Below are positions 7,682 through 15,811 of a DNA stretch of 64,000 bases, one piece after another. The stretch spans positions 62,001-126,000 of the forward strand of contig NZ_ATUZ01000014.1 of assembly GCF_000420465.1 (NCBI RefSeq), given 5' to 3'. The stretch comes from Desulfovibrio desulfuricans DSM 642. Lineage in GTDB: Bacteria > Desulfobacterota > Desulfovibrionia > Desulfovibrionales > Desulfovibrionaceae. The first letter of the stretch is position 1. Every line of letters begins with the position of its first letter. The translations under genes and the position numbers were made by a program. The notes below the pieces were generated by a model, which ran no database searches, was not told the DNA's origin, and saw nothing but the letters and a program-made list of their open reading frames with translations.

Positions 7682-10600
7682 GTGTCTGTGGGGGAATATA
7701 TTGCGGCGCTGCTGGCGTCGGAAAAGCTGGGCGCGCAGGTCACGTGCCACAAGCTCTTTCCGCCAGTGGAGCCATGCTACGCGCCCACGCGCCTGCCCTG
7801 GCCCGCGGCCATCAGCCGTGCCCTTGAGCAGCGCGGCATCAAGGGACTTTACAGCCATCAGGCCCTTGCCACAGACCACATCCGCGCCGGGCATTCCATT
7901 GTTGCGGCCACGCCCACGGCCAGCGGCAAAAGTCTTATCTACAACCTGCCCGTGCTCGACCGCTACCTGCGCGACCGCGATGCCCGCGCCCTGTATCTCT
8001 TCCCGCTCAAGGCTCTGGCGCAGGATCAGCTGGGCGCGTTCAACGCCCTGGTGGAGGGCTGGCCCAAGGAGGCCCGGCCCACCGCCGCCCTGTATGACGG
8101 CGACACCACCGACCATTTTCGCCGCAAAATCCGGCGCAATCCGCCCACAGTACTTATCAGCAATCCAGAGATGCTGCACCTCGGCATTTTGCCCCACCAC
8201 GAACAGTGGGCGGAATTTCTGGCGGGCCTGAGCCATGTGGTTGTGGACGAAGCCCATACTTACCGGGGCGTGTTTGGGGCGCACATGGCCCAGGTATTCC
8301 GGCGGCTCAACCGTATTGCCGGGCGCTACGGCGCGCGGCCCGTCTACGTGCTGTGTACGGCCACCGTGGGCAATCCCGGCGAGCTGGCAGCAGCGCTGAC
8401 CGGCACGGAGGCTCCCGCCTCCACGTCTGCCCCTGCTACAGGTCTGGATTCCCCGGCTCGGGTTCCGTCCTCCGCTCCTGCCACCCGCACAGCGGATGCG
8501 CCTGTGGTTATTGACCAGTCCGGCGCGCCGCAGGGACCACGGCACTTTGTTTTTCTCAATCCGGAGCAAAGCCCCGCCACTGCGGCCATTGACCTGCTCA
8601 AGGCGGCGCTGGCCCGCAACTTGCGCACCATAGTCTACTGCCGCTCACGGCGCATGACAGAACTCATCAGCCTGTGGGCCGGGCAATCGGGTGTATTTTC
8701 CGAACGAATCTCCGCCTATCGGGCGGGCTTTCTGCCTGAAGAAAGGCGTGACATCGAGGCCCGCATGGCCTCGGGCGAACTGCTGGCAGTGGTCAGCACC
8801 AGCGCGCTGGAACTTGGCATAGACATTGGCGGGTTGGACGTGTGCATCCTTGTGGGCTACCCCGGCACGGTCATGGCCACCCTGCAACGCGGCGGGCGCG
8901 TGGGCCGCGCCCAGCAGGAATCGGCCGTTATCATCGTGGCGGGCGAGGATGCGCTGGATCAGTATTTTGCCCGCAATCCCGAAGATTTTTTCAGTCGCCC
9001 TGCGGAAAAGGCCGTGGTCAACCCGGACAACGAAGTCATTTTGACCCGGCATCTGGAATGCGCGGCGGCAGAAATGCCCCTCACCCCCGGTGAAGCCATG
9101 CTGGCAAGCCCTGCTGCCCGCGCCGCCGCCCGCGCGCTCAACGCCAAGGGGCTGTTGCTGCAGTCGGCGGACGGCACCCAACTGCTGGCCGCCCGCAAGC
9201 GCCCCCAACGGCATGTGGATTTGCGCGGCACAGGCCAGACCTTCAGCATTGAAGATCAGGACGGCCAGATCATCGGCTCTGTGGATGGCTTTCGCGCATG
9301 GCAGGAGACGCACCCCGGCGCTGTCTACCTGCACCGGGGCCGCAGCTATGTGATTGAAGAGATGGACCCGGCCCGCGCCCGCATTGTAGCCAAGGCGACC
9401 AAGGTCTCGTGGTTTACGCGTACGCGCGGGCAAAAAAGCACCGACATTCTTGAAGAAGTCGAGCGCACATCAGTGGGTCGTGTGCTGGTCTGCCGTGGCC
9501 GCCTGCGCATCACCGACACCGTGACCGGGTATGAAAAGCGCTCCACATCGGGCAACCGCCTGCTCACCATCACGCCGCTTGCCGCGCCGCCGCAGGTTTT
9601 TGAAACCGAGGGTCTGTGGTACGTCATACCAGACAGCATCCGCGCCTCGCTGGAAGAACGCTTTCTGCACTACATGGGCTCCATCCACGCCCTTGAGCAC
9701 GCTGCCATTGGCCTGCTGCCCCTGCTCATCATGGCCGACCGCAACGACTTTGGCGGTATTTCCACCCCGCTGCATGCCCAGACCGGGCTGTCAGGCGTAT
9801 TTATTTATGACGGACTGCCGGGTGGGGCTGGCCTGACGCGTCAGGCCTTTCCCGATGCGCGGGGCCTTCTGGAAGCCACCTTCAAGGCTGTTGCCGCCTG
9901 CCCCTGCGAGGACGGCTGCCCCTCCTGCGTGCATTCGCCCAAGTGTGGCTCCGGCAACAGGCCCATCAGCAAGATCGGCGCGCTGGAACTGCTGCGCGAA
10001 ATGCTGGCCCCCGGCACGGAAGGCGATGCCCTGTGCCGCGACCTGCGCATCAGCCCCGCCCCTGACAGGCTGGAAATGGAATCGTTGGACGCAGCCTCTG
10101 CCCTGGCGGCAGCGCCCCGGCCTGCAGTTTCGGCTCTGGATTTCATCAATCAAGAAAGCCAGCCCGAAGCCGCGCACACTGCAATGGAGGAACAATCCAT
10201 GAGCAAAAAGCACTCCGCGCCGGACAATCAGAACAGTCTGTTCGGCGCTAACGGTCTTGCGCAATCCGGCCCCAGCGGCAGTGCCCCCGCGCCGCAGGGC
10301 GCGGCCAGCAGCGCACCGGGCGCTCAGGGGACAACTACCTTTGACGCCGCAGGCCTGTTGACGCACATTCCCGTGCCGCCGCCAAAAAATTTTGTGGTCT
10401 TTGACGTGGAAACCCGGCGCTCCGCCGCCGAGGTAGGCGGCTGGAACCGGGCCGACCGCATGGGCGTAAGCGTTGCCGTGGCCTATGACAGCAAGGCGGA
10501 CGACTATTTCTCCTACCAGCAGGAGGAGCTGCCCGCATTGTTCGAGCGCCTGCGCGCGAGCGACCTTGTGGTGGGCTTCAACAGTCTGCGCTTTGACTAC

Positions 10601-10924
10601 GCCGTGCTCTCGCCCTTTGCGCCATTTGATCTGCGCACCCTGCCCAGCCTTGACCTTTTGCAGCGCGTTGCCGAGCGGCTGAACTACCGCCTCTCGCTGG
10701 ACAATCTGGGACAGGCCACCCTGGGCGAACCCAAGAGCGCTGACGGACTGCAAGCCCTGCAATGGTGGAAGGAAGGAAGGCTGGAAGATATCGCCACGTA
10801 TTGCCGCAAGGATGTAGACATCACCCGCCGCCTTTATCTGCACGGTCTGGAGCAGGGCTTTTTGCTGTTCAGCAACAAGGCTGGCTCCCGTGTGCGCGTT
10901 CCTGTGGATTTTCACCGGCGCTGA
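7682..10924 (+). CDS. MrfA-like DEAH helicase fused to MrfB-like DEDDy exonuclease
   Basis: 1080 aa from a GTG start, with AGG 9 nt upstream. The N-terminal two thirds is an SF2 DNA helicase: Walker A ATPTASGKS (Lys83), DEAH at 189-192, then helicase motifs to about residue 400. A cysteine cluster C740-x-C-x3-C-x2-C (740, 742, 746, 749) matches the DUF1998 region of MrfA/YprA. After a Gly/Ser/Ala/Pro-rich linker (about 830-900) comes an RNase H-fold exonuclease with Asp908/Glu910 (FDVET), Asp972 and YCRKD (Tyr1040, Asp1044), the DEDDy pattern of MrfB/YprB. In Bacillus subtilis MrfA and MrfB are separate proteins that repair mitomycin C damage. Here they are joined, with an internal start site in the linker. 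Confidence 0.88.
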   Translation: MSVGEYIAALLASEKLGAQVTCHKLFPPVEPCYAPTRLPWPAAISRALEQRGIKGLYSHQALATDHIRAGHSIVAATPTASGKSLIYNLPVLDRYLRDRDARALYLFPLKALAQDQLGAFNALVEGWPKEARPTAALYDGDTTDHFRRKIRRNPPTVLISNPEMLHLGILPHHEQWAEFLAGLSHVVVDEAHTYRGVFGAHMAQVFRRLNRIAGRYGARPVYVLCTATVGNPGELAAALTGTEAPASTSAPATGLDSPARVPSSAPATRTADAPVVIDQSGAPQGPRHFVFLNPEQSPATAAIDLLKAALARNLRTIVYCRSRRMTELISLWAGQSGVFSERISAYRAGFLPEERRDIEARMASGELLAVVSTSALELGIDIGGLDVCILVGYPGTVMATLQRGGRVGRAQQESAVIIVAGEDALDQYFARNPEDFFSRPAEKAVVNPDNEVILTRHLECAAAEMPLTPGEAMLASPAARAAARALNAKGLLLQSADGTQLLAARKRPQRHVDLRGTGQTFSIEDQDGQIIGSVDGFRAWQETHPGAVYLHRGRSYVIEEMDPARARIVAKATKVSWFTRTRGQKSTDILEEVERTSVGRVLVCRGRLRITDTVTGYEKRSTSGNRLLTITPLAAPPQVFETEGLWYVIPDSIRASLEERFLHYMGSIHALEHAAIGLLPLLIMADRNDFGGISTPLHAQTGLSGVFIYDGLPGGAGLTRQAFPDARGLLEATFKAVAACPCEDGCPSCVHSPKCGSGNRPISKIGALELLREMLAPGTEGDALCRDLRISPAPDRLEMESLDAASALAAAPRPAVSALDFINQESQPEAAHTAMEEQSMSKKHSAPDNQNSLFGANGLAQSGPSGSAPAPQGAASSAPGAQGTTTFDAAGLLTHIPVPPPKNFVVFDVETRRSAAEVGGWNRADRMGVSVAVAYDSKADDYFSYQQEELPALFERLRASDLVVGFNSLRFDYAVLSPFAPFDLRTLPSLDLLQRVAERLNYRLSLDNLGQATLGEPKSADGLQALQWWKEGRLEDIATYCRKDVDITRRLYLHGLEQGFLLFSNKAGSRVRVPVDFHRR
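10186..10201 (+). promoter_or_regulatory. Internal ribosome-binding site and in-frame ATG at the helicase-exonuclease junction
   Basis: GGAGG, an 8-nt spacer and ATG lie in frame exactly at the start of the linker, at Met840 of the fusion. Translation from here would yield a free 241-aa exonuclease domain. It may be a working second start or a relic of two formerly adjacent genes. Confidence 0.5.
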
Positions 10925-10941
10925 GACCGGCTTAGCCCGAA

Positions 10942-10978
10942 AAAGCAAAACGCCCGCAATAGCGGGCGTTTTGCTTTC
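10942..10978. terminator. Bidirectional terminator between the helicase fusion and panB
   Basis: A perfect hairpin, arms AGCAAAACGCCCGC and GCGGGCGTTTTGCT with loop AATA, flanked by A- and T-runs. It serves the plus-strand helicase and the convergent panB operon. Confidence 0.85.
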
Positions 10979-11000
10979 AAATCTCTGTAACAAATTAGGG

Positions 11001-11834
11001 TTACTTCAATTTTTTCAGTGTCTTCTCCATACCTTCTGGCAGGGGGTAGACGTGATCCTCGCCGGGGAAAGCGCCCGCGCGCACTTCACGCGCGTAGGCC
11101 TCCACCGCGGAGCGCAGGCTTGCGCCCACTTCGCCAAAGCGTTTGACGAAGCGCGGCAGATGGCTCAGGGTCATGCCCGTCATATCCTGCCACACCAGCA
11201 CCTGACCATCACAGCCAGCGCCAGCGCCGATACCGATAACCGGGATGGACAGCGCCTGGGTCACGCGCTCGGCCAGGGGCGCGGGCACGCATTCCAGCAC
11301 CAGGGCGAAAGCCCCGGCTTCTTGCAGGGCACGGGCATCGTCCAGCAGCTTCTGGGCTGCGGCCATGCTTTTGCCCTGCACCTTGAACCCGCCAAAAGCG
11401 TTCACCGATTGCGGCGTGAGGCCAAGATGCCCCATGACGGGAATGGAGGCCCGCGTCAGCGCTCGCACTTCTGCGGCAAATTCCGCACCGCCTTCAAGCT
11501 TGACCGCCTGGGCACGGCCTTCAGTCATGAGCCGCCCGGCGTTGCGCACGGTTTCTTCCACAGAAACATGGTAGCTCATAAAGGGCATGTCGCAGACCAC
11601 AAGGGCTTTTTGCGCACCCCGGGCCACGGCGGCGCAGTGGCGCACCATGTCGTCCACCGTGACGGAAAGCGTATCGGGATAGCCCAGCATCACCATGCCC
11701 AGCGAATCGCCCACAAGCAGGGCATCCACCCCGGCCATATCCATGACCTGTGCGGTGCTGTAGTCATAAGCCGTCAACATGACGAGCTTTCCCTGCCCTT
11801 TGGCCTCGCGGAAGGTAACTATCGTATTCTTCAT
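11001..11834 (-). CDS. panB: 3-methyl-2-oxobutanoate hydroxymethyltransferase
   Basis: First committed step of pantothenate synthesis: transfers a hydroxymethyl group from methylene-tetrahydrofolate to ketoisovalerate, giving ketopantoate. 277 aa, the usual length. It begins with the conserved MLTAYDYSTAQ and has VGDSLGMVMLG (metal-binding Asp), VKLEGG, VMGHLGLTPQS and GIGAGAGCDGQVLVWQD. Its ATG overlaps the speB stop (ATGA), so its translation is coupled to agmatinase. The partner gene panC is 46 kb away at 57.3 kb; no panD is in the window. Confidence 0.97.
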   Translation of the reverse strand: MKNTIVTFREAKGQGKLVMLTAYDYSTAQVMDMAGVDALLVGDSLGMVMLGYPDTLSVTVDDMVRHCAAVARGAQKALVVCDMPFMSYHVSVEETVRNAGRLMTEGRAQAVKLEGGAEFAAEVRALTRASIPVMGHLGLTPQSVNAFGGFKVQGKSMAAAQKLLDDARALQEAGAFALVLECVPAPLAERVTQALSIPVIGIGAGAGCDGQVLVWQDMTGMTLSHLPRFVKRFGEVGASLRSAVEAYAREVRAGAFPGEDHVYPLPEGMEKTLKKLK

Positions 11835-12718
11835 GCCTGAGCCTCCTTCTGATTGGCATCGTGGGCCAGCCCCATGATGAGGTGGGTAAGCTTGGCAGCC
11901 GTAAAGTCCGCATGGTGCAGGCCCTCAATGGGGGCCAGTTCCACCACGTCCAGCCCCACCACGCGGCGGCCCGCGACGCAGCGTTCCAGCATGTACTGGG
12001 CCTCGCGCCAGTTGATACCGCCGGGCGAGGGCGTTCCTGTTGCTGGCATGATGGACGAATCAAGCCCGTCCACATCAAAGGTGATGTAAATATTTTTGGG
12101 GAAATCCTCGGGCAGGGGCAGTTCCGGCAGGCCCACGCGGGCAAGGAAGTAGGCGTCGTAATGGGTGACGTTGAACTTCTTGCGGATCTCGGCTTCTTCC
12201 CGGCAGAAATCGCGCACGGCAAACTGCGTGAGCGGCAGGCCGAGGTCGGCCACGGCGCGGTACATGACGCTGGCGTGTGAAAAGGGGCTGCCCTCATACT
12301 GGGGCCGCAGGTCGGCGTGGGCGTCAAACTGCACAACGCCAAAGGATTCGCCCGTTTTTTCAGCCTGCCGGACCAATGCCCGCAAGGCTCCAAGCGTCAC
12401 GGTATGCTCGCCGCCCAGCACCACAGGCACTGCCTCGCAGGCAATGGCATGGGCCACAGCGGCCTCTATGCGGTCAAGCGTGTCGGTTATGGGGCCAGCG
12501 CAGTCCACGGCCTGAGCGGTAAAAAAACCTGACTCGCCCGGTGCGAATCCGCATTCCCAGGCCTCCAGCTGGTGCGATGCGGCAAGCAGGGCCTGAGGGC
12601 CTTTGACCGTGCCGCTGCCATAAGAAACGCTCTGCTCCAGAGGGACGGGGATAATGTGAAACCCTGCCTGCTCCGGTGCAGACTGGGGATATTCAGAAGC
12701 CAGAAACTTGTCTTGCAT
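11831..12718 (-). CDS. speB: Agmatinase-family ureohydrolase
   Basis: Probably hydrolyses agmatine to putrescine and urea with two Mn ions. 295 aa. Metal-binding motifs of the arginase superfamily are present: GGEHTVTLG, FDAHADLR and FDVDGLDSS. Family members can act on other guanidino compounds, so agmatine is an inference supported by another polyamine enzyme in the window. The start is MQDKFLAS, with AGGA about 6 nt upstream; the frame continues further upstream but through the leader hairpin. The leader contains a strong terminator 24 nt before the start codon. The gene overlaps panB. Confidence 0.87.
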   Translation of the reverse strand: MQDKFLASEYPQSAPEQAGFHIIPVPLEQSVSYGSGTVKGPQALLAASHQLEAWECGFAPGESGFFTAQAVDCAGPITDTLDRIEAAVAHAIACEAVPVVLGGEHTVTLGALRALVRQAEKTGESFGVVQFDAHADLRPQYEGSPFSHASVMYRAVADLGLPLTQFAVRDFCREEAEIRKKFNVTHYDAYFLARVGLPELPLPEDFPKNIYITFDVDGLDSSIMPATGTPSPGGINWREAQYMLERCVAGRRVVGLDVVELAPIEGLHHADFTAAKLTHLIMGLAHDANQKEAQA

Positions 12719-12741
12719 GTGATCCTGCCGTGATTTGACAT

Positions 12742-12776
12742 AAAAAAACGGCCCGCTTGGGGAGGCAGGCCGTTTT
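12742..12776 (-). terminator. Terminator inside the speB-panB leader (attenuator candidate)
   Basis: On the minus strand the arms AAAACGGCCTGC and GCGGGCCGTTTT (12 pairs, one G-U) enclose an 8-nt loop and are followed by seven T. Because it lies between the upstream hairpin at 12.85 kb and the speB start, it should stop transcription before speB unless read-through is allowed. An alternative stem (GAAAG/CTTTC) lies upstream in the leader. Confidence 0.7.
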
Positions 12777-12840
12777 GGTTGGAGGAGACTGTCAGCAAAA
12801 GAAAGGAAGGTACTTTCCAAGCTGCAATGGCCGTGCCACA

Positions 12841-12880
12841 AAAAGCAGCATACGAATAATCACATAACATACTGCTTTTT
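12841..12880 (-). terminator. Hairpin after the 178-aa unknown gene
   Basis: AAAAGCAG...CTGCTTTT with further pairing gives a 12-bp stem (two wobbles) and a 15-nt A+T-rich loop, ending in a T-run. It probably ends the methyltransferase/unknown operon about 110 nt after its stop. The leader of speB would begin after it. Confidence 0.6.
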
Positions 12881-12990
12881 ATTGGTAATTTTTTACAGCC
12901 CCGCAATGGGCGCGTTAAAAATGTTTAACCCCTCGTGCCTGTGCCCTGCCTGAAAGGCGCAAAACTGTACAAAATATTTTCTTGCGCAGC

Positions 12991-13527
12991 CTACTGCACA
13001 GTGCCCTTGCCCGGCGCGACAGCCGCCCCCTGCAAAGAAAGGGAAAGCTTTTCGGCCAGTTCACGCGCGGCGGGCGTATTGCGCCATTCGTCAAAGAGTT
13101 TCTGCCAGCCGCCAAAATCCACAAAGTTGCGGTCAAGCTGCGCTTCGTGCATCTGCACCCATGCGTTGAAAAGCTGCATCTGCACCTGGAAGGTGGCGCT
13201 TTCAAAAATCATGGTCGCAGAATCGCGGGGCATGACCTGACCGTCCACATGGGCCAGAACAAAATTACAGACCGCGCGGCGGGAGGTTTCAAAGGTCACT
13301 TCCTGGCCGTTCATGTCTTCTGCCAGGGGCAGCAGCCGGGGGAACATCTCGCTGATGCGCTCCATGGCCTTGACCGGCACGGCAATGAACAGGGCGGGCT
13401 GACCGTCAGTGGCGGCAGGGGCATCGGGCTTTTCAGAGATGAAATAAAAACGCAGCCAGTTCTCGAACATGACGGCTTCCAGAACCTTGGCAACGCCATT
13501 CTGAAATTGTTCTTGAGCTTCGGGCAT
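12991..13527 (-). CDS. Conserved-looking protein of unknown function (178 aa)
   Basis: Not recognised. It is a soluble, acidic, mostly helical protein with several Trp/Phe residues (MFENWLRFYF, FNAWVQMHEAQLDRNFVDFGGW). No signal peptide or membrane segment is seen. The start follows AAGGGAG. It lies 10 nt downstream of the methyltransferase gene, so the two are co-transcribed. The coding character is good (third-position G/C, clean ribosome site). Confidence 0.8.
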   Translation of the reverse strand: MPEAQEQFQNGVAKVLEAVMFENWLRFYFISEKPDAPAATDGQPALFIAVPVKAMERISEMFPRLLPLAEDMNGQEVTFETSRRAVCNFVLAHVDGQVMPRDSATMIFESATFQVQMQLFNAWVQMHEAQLDRNFVDFGGWQKLFDEWRNTPAARELAEKLSLSLQGAAVAPGKGTVQ

Positions 13528-13537
13528 GGGGACTCCC

Positions 13538-14305
13538 TTAGTGTTTTACGGCCACGACCCGCAGCCGCCGATAATCAGCAATCCAACCGCCGTTATTCCA
13601 CATGGATGCGCGCAGGGCATCCGCCACGGCGGCAAAAACCTTTTCCTGAGCCTCTGGGGCCACGCAATCCAGATCCTGGGCAAAAAACTGGGCCATCCAG
13701 CGGGCAAGGCCTTCTTCCCCGCCTTTGAGAGGGGTGGGCCTGTCGTATTCTTCCGCCAGCCGCACGGAAAACCCGTGCCGGCTCAGCAGGGCCGCATATT
13801 CCTGCGCCGAGGGAAAATAAAAACGCTCGCAGTTCAGATGCGCCGGGCCAATGCCCTCCCCCGCCAGCGCGGCCTGAAAGGCCGCCCCAAAGGCAGCGCG
13901 GATGCGCCCGATGTTGCCGCGCGCGCCAAATTCGCACACCAGCAGGCCGCCGGGGCGCAGCGCCCGCGCCATGACGGCGGTCAGACGCTCCTGATCTTCT
14001 ATCCAGTGCAGCGCGGCGTTGGAAAACAGCGCGTCCACGCAGCCGTTCCACGGCATGCCGCAGGCGTCCATTACCAGAAATTCCACTCGCGGCAGACGCA
14101 TTCTGGCCTGCACGATCATGTCGGGCGAGGCGTCGATGCCCACCACGCGGGCGGCTCTGGCGGTCAAGGCTTCTGTCAGTGCGCCAGTGCCGCAGCCAAC
14201 ATCAACAACAAAGCCCAGACCATCGGGCAGCAAGCCCAGCAGATTTTCACCGTAGGCTGCCACAAAGTCGTGGCTCTGGTCGTAAAGGCGGGCATCCCAA
14301 TCCAT
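13538..14305 (-). CDS. Class I SAM-dependent methyltransferase
   Basis: 255 aa. Motif I VVDVGCGTGALTEAL binds S-adenosylmethionine, followed by VVGIDASPDM, a FSNAALHWIED segment and LRPGGLLVCEFG. The overall pattern resembles small-molecule methyltransferases of the Tam/BioC type (trans-aconitate or malonyl-ACP methylation), but the acceptor cannot be inferred. The start MDWDARLYDQ fits the family's N-terminus. It is the first gene of a two-gene operon with the unknown 178-aa protein. Confidence 0.85.
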   Translation of the reverse strand: MDWDARLYDQSHDFVAAYGENLLGLLPDGLGFVVDVGCGTGALTEALTARAARVVGIDASPDMIVQARMRLPRVEFLVMDACGMPWNGCVDALFSNAALHWIEDQERLTAVMARALRPGGLLVCEFGARGNIGRIRAAFGAAFQAALAGEGIGPAHLNCERFYFPSAQEYAALLSRHGFSVRLAEEYDRPTPLKGGEEGLARWMAQFFAQDLDCVAPEAQEKVFAAVADALRASMWNNGGWIADYRRLRVVAVKH

Positions 14306-14437
14306 GAATCCGGCTCTCCCTGCGCGGCGAAAAAAAGCGCAAACGCCACTTGTTGTAAACATCAGACTACAGCGCGTCAATGCGGCGGGCTGATTTGCAG
14401 CAACAATGCCCCCGCTCCCCGCCAGAAACGACATGGC

Positions 14438-15694
14438 TCAGGCCTGCTTTTCCCGCAATACGCGCTTTTGCATTTCGCGGTTGCCAATTTGTCCAAGTAC
14501 TGCGGCGGCAAGCCCCGTGCAAGCGCTCACCAGCCCCAGCGGCACAGCGGTATCTCCCCCGGCCAGCCCCACAAGGGGCGAAGTGCACGCGCCAAAAATA
14601 AAGACCGCCACGCCCAGAATGCCCGAGGCTGTTCCCGCGCCCACATTTTGCGCGCTGATGCCAAGGGTAAAGCTGGTGGGGAGCGTCATGCCCTGAAGGG
14701 CGATCATGAAAAACAGCCCCACGAGCAGCGGCAAGGGCGAAGCTGGCGCAATCACCGTCACGGCCAGCACACCAAGGCAGGCCGCGCAGCGCAGCGCGTT
14801 GCCGATCTGCAGCAAACGGGCTTCGCCAAAGCGGCGCGAGAGCCGTGCTGTGGCAAGGGCGACAAACATGACGCTCAAGGCGTTGCAGCCAAAAATGACG
14901 CTGTAGCCCTGCGGCGAAATGCCGTACATGCCCTGCAGCACAAAGGGCGAGGCCGCCACGTAGCCGAAAAATCCGCCCATGGTGAAGCCCTGCACACCCA
15001 CATAGCACATAAAGGGCTTTTGCCGCAAAAGCTCGCCCATGGCCTTCCAAGAGGCGCGCAAGCCGCCCTCGCGGCGCATGGTTTCCGGCAGGGTTTCGGG
15101 CAGGCCCACAGCGCTCAGCACGATCAGCAGTACCCCAAAGCCCGTCAGAAAATAAAAAATCAGGGGCCAGCCGCTCAAGGACGCCAGCCAGCCGCCCAGA
15201 AGCGGCCCGGTAATGGGAGCAATGCCGTTGACCGCCATGAGCAGGCTCATGAAGTTGGTCAGCTCCGGCCCGCGAAACAGGTCGCAGGCCATGGCGCGGG
15301 CCAGCACAATGCCCCCTGCCCCGCCAAGCCCCTGCGCAAAACGCAGGGCAATAAAGCTGTTGCCCGTTTTTGCCGCTGCGCAGCATATGGAAGCCAGCGT
15401 AAAGAAGATCAATGCCACGAACAACGGCTTGCGCCGCCCTGTGGAATCTGAAATGGGCCCCACAAACAATTGCCCGAGGGCCATGCCCAGCAGACAGGCC
15501 GTGATGGTCAACTGGGTTGTTGCCGTGGAAATGTCAAGGTCTGCCGCCAGCGCGGGCAGACTTGGCAGATAGGTATCGGTACACAGCGGGCCAAAGGCGG
15601 CCATCATGCCCAGCAAGAGCGCCAGAAACAGCCTGCGGCGGCGTGGCAGCTTTGCGCCGGCACCCACAATATAATCATTTTCCGTAATGCGCAT
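14438..15694 (-). CDS. bcr: Bcr/CflA-family MFS drug exporter
   Basis: A 418-aa inner-membrane proton antiporter with about 12 transmembrane segments. Diagnostic features are TDTYLPSLPALAADL near the first helix, GPISDSTGRRKPL between TM2 and TM3 and the Bcr-type GIAPITGPLLGGWL. The family exports bicyclomycin, chloramphenicol and some sulfonamides; the substrate here is unknown. The start follows AAAAGGGAC. It is divergent from the UvrD helicase gene and about 130 nt beyond the methyltransferase operon. Confidence 0.92.
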   Translation of the reverse strand: MRITENDYIVGAGAKLPRRRRLFLALLLGMMAAFGPLCTDTYLPSLPALAADLDISTATTQLTITACLLGMALGQLFVGPISDSTGRRKPLFVALIFFTLASICCAAAKTGNSFIALRFAQGLGGAGGIVLARAMACDLFRGPELTNFMSLLMAVNGIAPITGPLLGGWLASLSGWPLIFYFLTGFGVLLIVLSAVGLPETLPETMRREGGLRASWKAMGELLRQKPFMCYVGVQGFTMGGFFGYVAASPFVLQGMYGISPQGYSVIFGCNALSVMFVALATARLSRRFGEARLLQIGNALRCAACLGVLAVTVIAPASPLPLLVGLFFMIALQGMTLPTSFTLGISAQNVGAGTASGILGVAVFIFGACTSPLVGLAGGDTAVPLGLVSACTGLAAAVLGQIGNREMQKRVLREKQA

Positions 15695-15811
15695 GTTTGT
15701 CCCTTTTCTTTTCTTTGCGCGATATTCGGGACGGGCGCGGGCAAAGTCAAGGGCGGGGAATGCCCCTGCGCGGCGCTGGTATGCGCTGCCGCCTTATGCT
15801 ACCCTGCGCCC

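Noticed and set aside
12719..12840. Guanidine riboswitch before speB
   Set aside because: I could not match the conserved segments of any guanidine class; only a terminator and a simple upstream stem are supported.
13526..15451. Plus-strand open frame of 641 codons opposite the methyltransferase and Bcr genes
   Set aside because: It covers two well-supported minus-strand genes, has no motif or ribosome site, and has low-complexity composition.
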